Assembly (NCBI RefSeq): GCF_023078275.1
Contig: NC_062991.1
Location: forward strand, 2,914,001 to 2,978,000
Origin: Leguminivora glycinivorella
Lineage: Eukaryota > Arthropoda > Insecta > Lepidoptera > Tortricidae
DNA length: 64,000 nucleotides
Direction: 5' to 3'
A model generated the notes under the pieces. That model was not told the origin of the DNA and did not search any database. It saw only the letters and a program-made list of their open reading frames with translations. This document shows, piece by piece, positions 48,701 through 57,700 of this stretch. The first letter of the stretch is position 1. Every line of letters begins with the position of its first letter. The translations under genes were made by a program, and so were the position numbers.

Positions 48701-51700
48701 AACACACGAAGAAATATTAATACAAAAACTTACCCCCAAAGTTGTATGCAAAGATAAAACTGCTAAATTTTTACGTCATGTACTCATCGGGGCAAAATGG
48801 AGCCATCAAAGGTGCTCACATAAACTCAGATGTTCCCAAAAGGAGAATTTTGCAGGAGGTAGGGCATAGCGAATGATATTCCGCTTTGTGTGGTAAGGCA
48901 CAGCACAGCGGATATCGTCTCGTCAGCGGATAGAGCTCAACTGGGGAAGTACCTCCGCCTTACAGAAGACCGCAGCCAAATAGCACTAGACCCTACTCAT
49001 AGTGTTGTGTTCCTGCCGGTGAGTAAGGCTGTCAGAGCTCAACGAGGGTGCGGTGTGCTGATGACGGGAGGACTTACGGAACTAACTTGTTCCGGCTGCT
49101 TTTCAATGCTACTTTTAGCAAGTAAGGGTTGAAAGGAATAATTGTGATGTTGCAGTAACAGGTTGCTAGCCCGTGGCTCATACCACAGTTTAACCTGTAT
49201 TCTACAGTAGGTACAATGTAATACCGACGAGAAGTTCTGATTGCATTGAAGATCTGATTAATATACTTTACTAATACCGTTGATACGGTACAATACACCA
49301 TTCTGCCAGGTATCTAGAGATTTTTGGTACGCAGTATGCTTGAAATTCAAGCATATTTTGGGTCAAATTAGTGAACAAAAGACTGTAAATCTCTTGAGAA
49401 CGTAATATACTTCTGGATTTTTTTATTATTTTCTCATCTCGCGTTCCTACTTCGCATGCTTTTAACATATCCTTATGCCTGTGTGGTGACGGGTTAAGAA
49501 TTTCACCACCCCCTTTCTTCCCGTGGGTGTCGTAGAAGGCGACTATGGGATATGGGTTACAATGTGGTGTAGGCGAGAGGCTTTTCTTTTAACCCCTTAT
49601 TTGTCAAGAGTGGCCCTGAAGCTTTAGTAGTTTCATGTGCTCTGCCTACCCCTTTATGGGATACAGGCGTGATTGTGGGTGTGTGTGTGTGTATAATATA
49701 ACAATCTAATACTTTTTTCCTATTTACAGACGCAGAAGCCCAAAAACTCGACTCCTGCGTTGTCTCCGTGTACCCAGCACTCAACCCGGACCACGAGACC
49801 TTGTCTCTTCGCTCGGCCTCGGAACTGCCTCTACGTTACGACATCCGCGCGGCCGTGACGCGAGACGGCGTCATACTGACTGGCTCGGACGCTGTACACA
49901 ACTATCAACAGGTATATACATACATACATACACACACCTGTTTCCCAGAGGGGTAGGCAGAGATCACGGATTTTTAACGTTCTTCATACATACTCGTCGG
50001 CTTCTAGTAATTTTGAGTTTCTAACAGGGTGGCAACGCGCATGTGACACTGTTTGAGTTGCAGGCGGGCCGTATGTTTGTTTACCACCGACGTAGTATAA
50101 AAAAATTTGAGCTTCTGACCTAGCCCATTTAAATATAAGAAGATCATACCATCCCATATATTAAAATGCGACCGCTTAAGAGCGCGCTTACACTACACCG
50201 CACATAGATGGCGCCACAAAATGTCTTGTAGCTTTCGATTATACTTGTAGATGGCATTAAGTGTCACTTTTGACATAGATTTATGACTCGAAAGTTAAGT
50301 GTCACTCTACAAAACGCCAATTACAAATAATCGATGGCAAGATGAGCTATCAATATCGCCGTGTCTCTTCTATTTGCACGGGAGTGTTTTGTTCGTTTTT
50401 ATAGCCAACCGATAGCTCATCAAGCGCGGATCCAGCTTCGTGCCCAGGGTGGGGGGTGGGGGGGTTCACGTGGTAAAGGCCCAGGCCCCAGGGGGGGGGG
50501 GGGTTAAGCATGTAGCTCATTGCTTACTAGCTCCCGGTGGAACCAGTGTCTAAAGCCGGGCTAGCTAGATTTCGATTCCCGATCTACCGGGCCTTGAAGT
50601 TTGACAAGGAAGCGTTATACATTCATAATATTTCTTTAAGTGCTACTTCAGACACAGCGGAAACCGCGCGGATGCAAACCGCGCGGGTCGGAACGTTCGT
50701 ACTACAACCGCGCGGTGTAGTGTGAACGGTCTAGTACTATGCTATTAATATAAGATCCGCGCGGTTTCCGCTGTGTCTGAACTAGGGCTAATCCTTAACA
50801 TGATTATGAGTTTATTACCTATATTGTTCACAGGTCCTCCGTGAAATCGAGTATAGCAACAAAAAGCCAGCGTACTATCTCAACCGCGTGTTTAAGCTGA
50901 CTTGCTCCGAGCTAGACGGCCGGTTCACGAGCAACGAATACGTTCAAACGGTTAGTAAAGAAATATAAATATAAACCAAGTTAAAAAAAAAAAACAGAAC
51001 TTGGATTCATTATTCACTAATTTTGACAACGACAATTATTTGTCAAAGTCACTAAAAGTTACAAGGAAGTCTCTTTTCAACATTTTAGATAGCAACTACT
51101 CTTGTAATTTGTAACTTTGAGAAATGGGCCACTGATCCATCAATCTGTCGTTAGTTGGTTGCCGTTATAAATGTTGAAAGAGAAACAATTAAAAACAGCC
51201 GGATTTTCAATCAATCCGGTTTGCAACTCCCCTAATATTTTAAGTTTTACACAGATTGACTGATCTTGTGACACTGTTTGAGTTGCAGGCGTCCATAGGT
51301 TACGGTGACCGCTTTACATCAGGCGGACCGTATGCTTGTTTGCCACCGACGTAGTATAAAAAAAATCCCCACGGTAAGCTCAAGAAGGCTTGTGTTGTGG
51401 GTGGAGACAACGATATACATAATATACAAATACATAGAAAACGTCCATGACTCAGGAACAAATGAGCATTTCTTTTTTTTCGCCACTTTTATGAAATGTG
51501 ATATTTTTGAAAAAAAATATGGTATTTCTACTCAGAATCACTAGCTTTTTCAATCCTAGTAGTTAAAAGTTATCCCATACGTTTTTTTCTTCTTTTTCTT
51601 GTTACCATTTTCCGTACATGTTGTGTGGGGTAACAAAAGAGGAAAGTAACAAAAATGTATGGAAATTCTGGGACACTTTTTGTCTCCCAGTGAGATTGAA

Positions 51701-54700
51701 AGTACTCGTGATTCTGAGTACAATTTAGGTCTAAAATTCCCTAAAAAAATCAAAATGAAAAAAATGTCAAAAAAAGGAAATTCTCAAATATCTGTGTAGC
51801 TGATCACACAAATAAATGCCCTATTATAAATTAACTAAATTTTATACGGGATCACTTCCAACTAACTTCTTTCTTTTTCTCTTCTTTCCTAAATGTCCAA
51901 TAACATTCGTTTATATTTCAGCTCACGGTTGTGCATCCTAAAATGACCGGGGACGGTTTGGCGCGCGAGCTACACCCAAGCGGAGTTGCTGACAAAATGG
52001 ACGCTGTTGCCAGAGACAAACAGGTAATAATAGGCTAGTTTCCTATACTTAAAATGAAATATTTTATGCACTGCACGAAATAAAGCACCATATAATTAGA
52101 AGAAATATATAGACGGTAGTTTTGTTTAAACATTATTTTGTATTTCATAAGTCAAAGAGAAAGATATAAAGGAAATGAATTGACCGTGACGTCACTCCTC
52201 AGTATTTCATAGTAATTCCATATTAGCAAATGGTTTTGCAGTTATTAAAAAGAAGCTGATTTGACTAGTAGGAAACTAGCCTATTATAAGTAAAATTGTC
52301 ATATACAACGTGTTTCCGGTATCACTCAAAACCTCAGACACCCCAACAGATTTTTATTTTTTTAACCTTTAATTTGGCAGAGACTCTGGTGACATAAATT
52401 TTCTGATTTTACTTAATATATTGAATAACAGGTGTTTTTAAAGCGTCCGAAAAATATTTAAAAAAATCTAGATTTATTAGTTTTGGAAAAAAAATATGTC
52501 CGCCACAGCGGACTCTGCCAAATATTGGGATAAATTAATATGTCCGCTGAGGCGGACACTGCCAAACATACGGTCATTTAAAATAAACAAGTATTTCTTA
52601 ACATATATTTATTTTAAAAATTAACAAATATAATAATTTTGTATGAAAATCAAACTGACACATATTTATAGTCAAATATCATTATTTTAACTTTTTTCCG
52701 ACTTTTTGGCCAGGTTGCACAGGCCGTGATCATGACAGACTGATGTGACAGTGATGTCCCAGCAAAATGTCGTCGAAGATGTAAACAACACAAAACTACC
52801 CGAAATTAATTATATCAATGTTCGGGGCAGACAAAGAAATTATAAATTTTGATGTACCCGGTTTTCTTTAATGTTTATTGCCCCTCGCGCGACATGTAAC
52901 ATTCACAATATCCGCGCACTACGTATACCTAAAAGTGCCAAAATTTTAACTGCTTGGTCCAGCACCACACGCTGTTGGATTAAATAAAAAATCTAAGCAT
53001 AAAAGCAGGCCACCAAAACAAGAAAATCAAAATAATAAACAAAACAATATAATAATTTGTTACAATACGTGTCACCGCAACATTGGCATAGTCCGCCACG
53101 GCGGACAAATCGTATTTAGTATATATTTGGCACTGTCCGGTGCGGCGGACAACTTGTTTAGATGATGATTATGAGTATTAGAAATTGAGAAATAAATTGA
53201 AAACATAACCACTTGCAACTATTATGTAATATATTTTATTATTTATACAACAGAAATACCCTGTTCTTACAAAAACCAAAAGAAAAACGCATAAATATTT
53301 TGCTAAAAACAGTTGACTTCTGATGCGGTGCCATCTTGACGAGTAACTGTCAAACGAGTGTTGACAGTAGTCAAATAGTATTTTTATACAAAGCATGTAT
53401 CATAAAAGAGTCTCTTTCCATATGTTAAATTAAATAAAATTCTACCTAAAAAGCGAAATATTTTTTTTTATCACCTGTCCGTCCACCGGACTTTGCCAAA
53501 TTAAGGGTTAAAAACTCATCTAGAGTATTCATCTTTTAATCTGATGGTTACTTTTTTAAATTGAATTTTTAGATTTCTGTACAGCTCTACTTGACTTTTA
53601 GCTCTACACTCAATAAAATAATTGCTAACTACCATCATACCATAAAACTATTTATTTGTGTACGTTACTGCAACGACATAAGGTTTACCAATAGACAGCT
53701 AAGATGTCATTGTAAAACACTTTAAAGCTTTGTCACAGTAAACTTCAAATTGGACAGGTAATCGCGGGAAGCAAATTTAAACCCAATATTAAGAATGACA
53801 AGGTTGTAATTAGGTACGAGTTTAATTTGTTATGACTTATGATAAACATTAAGATTAAACTGACAAACAACGTCAAACTCGTAGCGGAAAAAAATAATCG
53901 CCCAAGTAACCAGCCAGTATTAATACCCCTAAATACTGAAAAAGGTAAACAACCTCTAGCAATGCGATATACACAATGTTGTATTACGAATACAATAGAA
54001 TAGGCACGTAAAAAATAACTAATCATACTAATTTAAATAAAAATATTACCCCCATCAAGATATAATTCCGATTCTGAACAAACGGTTTTCAGGTTTTTAG
54101 TGTTAAATGGAACACGGTGTATAATGTCATAATGTCTTCCGCACTTACCGTCTTGTTAGAAATTATAGATATCCGTCCCTACTGGGCCCCAATAATACCC
54201 TGGTGTTATCCATACTAATATTATAAATGGAAAAGTCTCTGTGTCTGTTTGTTTGTCCGTCTTTCACGGCTAAACGGAGCGATGAATTGACTTGATTTTT
54301 TAAGTGAAGATAGTTGAAGGCTTAGAGATTGACATAGGCTACTTTTTGTCTCTTTCTAATGCGAGCGAAGCCGCGGGCAAAAGTATATAACTCTAAAATA
54401 ATAAAATCCAAAGCTAGTTTAAATCGACACGAGTTACAAATTTCCTTTTTGCACGTGTATCGTACAACGTTTTTCAGTACATGCCCCCCGGAGTTTCGAC
54501 CTGAAAAAAAAAACTACATCAGGGTGGCTAGCCGAATGGCACAAACGCTCACGAAACGAAGCGCTAGTAGATATCTATCTCTATCGCGCTTGCGTATTGG
54601 CGCGACAGAGCCAGCGGCGTATCGCTTTCGTTTGGCGTCGGAGAAATGCCATTCGGCTACGGGGCCTGTACTGAATAATAAGTTTTTGTATGGATTACGT

Positions 54701-57700
54701 ACATAAACTGACGAGAATTACCCAAATTGCTCTCGAGTAAAAATGTTTTTTTTTAGCCGTCGCACGTGCACGGGCACGCAATGCAACCGCGCGTGTACGC
54801 AGCGCACGCGCAACGCGACTCGCACTCCGCCGAGATGCCGTCTGCGCGGCTGCTCGACGCGCCCACCAGCGCTACCAGTAAGTAACCATGGCAACCGTGT
54901 ACGCAGCGTATGCAACCAAGCAACCATCTGGCGGTGGAATATTATTCCCAGCATCGCGTGCCTGCATACTGAAAGCTGTAAACTCCTACTGTCTTTGTGA
55001 TTTCCATTTAATATTTTATTGGTGACGGAATATTATTCCAGGATCGAATAACAGCATACCGAAATCTGTATAATAGGCAAAGCTCGTAATCCGAGGTGGA
55101 AATAATAACTTAATAAGTATGAACAGTCTATTGTAGTGAATAGGATTGGTATTTGGTTATTATTTTGTAAAATGTATTGTAATGAATAAAATGGGTGTTA
55201 TATGAAAAGTGTGCCGGAATGAACTCTGGTAAGGCTTCGGACTTTTGTAGTACAAGGTCCTCTTGCTATACTAATCTAACACTGTGGGTTTCATAGAGTT
55301 GGTGTGAATAATAATGCCGAAATATTAATTCATGCAGATATAATTCATTGGAACTAAAAACCTAGGGGCCGATTACATGGGCTCAAGGCCGGTTAAACTT
55401 AAGGTCTAGCCGCTTATGGTCTACACGCGCGGTGTTGTACGATAGACGACTACGCGTATCTTTGGCCAAAGAGAACGGGGGGGAAATGTTTGTGCACTCA
55501 CGAACTCGTGGTCTCGTCGTTTGCAGCGCCGGTACCGTCAGGGTACGGGCGGAACGTCGGTGGCGGCGATGGGCGACGAGCTCGCTGTAGTTCAGGTCGC
55601 GAGTGTGACCCGTGAAGTCCTTAGCTTGGTCGGCGGCGGGACAGGCGCCGCGCGACTCACAGCCCGGGTCCGGGAGCTGTAGCTTGCGGAGAAAGACGCC
55701 AGCGCTATCAGCGCATCGTTGACGCGCCCGCGCCAAAGGCGCCGGTCAGACGATGCCGGCGAATGATGGGGGGGGGACGTGTGAAACACCTCGAGGTCGC
55801 CGGCGCTACCTTGCAGCAGCGCTCGGCATACAGCCCACGCCCCCGCCAGCTGTACTCTACGGTGGAGACTCGGAAGCCGCGCGGGCTTTCAACACACTGC
55901 ACGCACGCACACTTCACACTCGATATACGTTTTCTTAGTTTACCAACACTAGAACTACGCCTGGCAGCATGTCAAGGCGCAATCAGCCGCCTGCGGCGGC
56001 GGCGGGGACCGGATCAGAAATTAATCAACGGAGCGCGCGTGTTCCCGTATTCGATCCTGTGCTCATCTGTCAAAACCGTCAACCGAGCCGACCCACGAAA
56101 ATCTGCGTTCCGTTTGTTCGGTCCGCTCTCCATATCAGACTCAATCCTATTAAAAAACCTTGAATAAATTAAACTTCAAACCGTATCGACATTATTTATA
56201 CTATTTAATAATAGTTATCACCACACGGGATTTAATAGCAATTCTTAACGAATCTTTGACCTTTTTCTATTTGTGTCTCCCCTCCGAACTACGTGAAACG
56301 AAACGCACCAACTTTTTCTATTTGTCAAATTCTGACTTATTTCTACCGTACATTCTCTAACCTATTTCATGTAACCAATATCTAATTACTTTTTTGGAAA
56401 TACCAAAAGATATGGGATGTGATCGGATTTACTAAATTCTACGTTACAAAAGGAACATTTTGGTGTGCGCAAAGTCTAGTTCTGTTTTGTAATTACTGTG
56501 TACCAAGTCCTAGAAGTTTGACTTAGCTTAGTGTTTATATCGCGGCGTATCTAAAGTTCAGGGCTTTTATATGGCCTAAAGGAATGCAAAATTAGGAGTT
56601 CAGAAGGTAAGCCACGATTTTATATAGGCGTTAAGCTTCGGTGTATGTTTTCTGTGGAAAAAAACGGCATCGAAAACCGATGGTGATATTGAGGTTAATT
56701 TTCATATAAAATGTATGTAGTATCACTACACTATGCAGCGAAATCCGTTTGTTAAACAAATAACAGATTATTAGCCCTTATTATCGGCATCCAGAACGTC
56801 ATGTTTACTTACAGTGTGGATTTTTATAAGGGCCTTTGAATATAAGAGTGTATCGGATTACTGATAGACCTGAAAATTGTGTCCAATTTAGGTTTACGTC
56901 CGAGGTGAAATCTCACAGTATAATAAAGAGTAATATCGTACAGTATGGCCACTCCCGCTCCCCGCTGAAAGTGCTGCCCACCCCCTCTCGGTTACCTCAC
57001 AGTTACCGCCTGTCGAAAACGCGAATAGTCGACCTGTCATATCTCACTCATACAAGCATGGTACGCGTCCACACGAGATTAGAATGTGTGTTAGGAACGC
57101 GCCTCTTTCATATATTTGATCGCCAGTGTCCGAGATGTGCTCACGGGCTGTGTTTCTGGGGCATGCCTTAATCCAGTAAACTCTCAGACGAAGGATACTA
57201 TAGGCTTGACGTAAGCGTACACCCGTAAGGGACAGATATAGAATAATGGAGCGAATTTAAGAAGTACTTTAAAAATGGCTGACAGTTTACCATAAACAAC
57301 CTACGTAATTTGGGTGGATAATAAGCTTGACAAGTCACGTACTTATTTGTTTGCCACAAACTCGTTTGTGGCAGCGGCGGAAAAGTGAAACTATGACAAA
57401 GACAAAAAATAACATTTTGCTCTCTGTCACTCTTATTATAATTTGTATGTGACCATCTCGTTCGGTAGGGGTATTATTATTTGGCTGTCTAGTCTATAGT
57501 ATCCTTTGTTTAAGAGTAATCTTATTGTTTTCAATTGTTTCCAGATCACGTGGCCCTCCTAATCGGCGTGATAGCGTGCGGCGTGCTCGTGCTGGCGGGC
57601 GGGGTGGGGCTGGCGCGCGCGCGCGCGCCGCGCCCGTCGCCCCGCGCCCGCGCGCCCAAGGACGAGATGGCTTGGGACGACTCCGCGCTCACCATCACGC

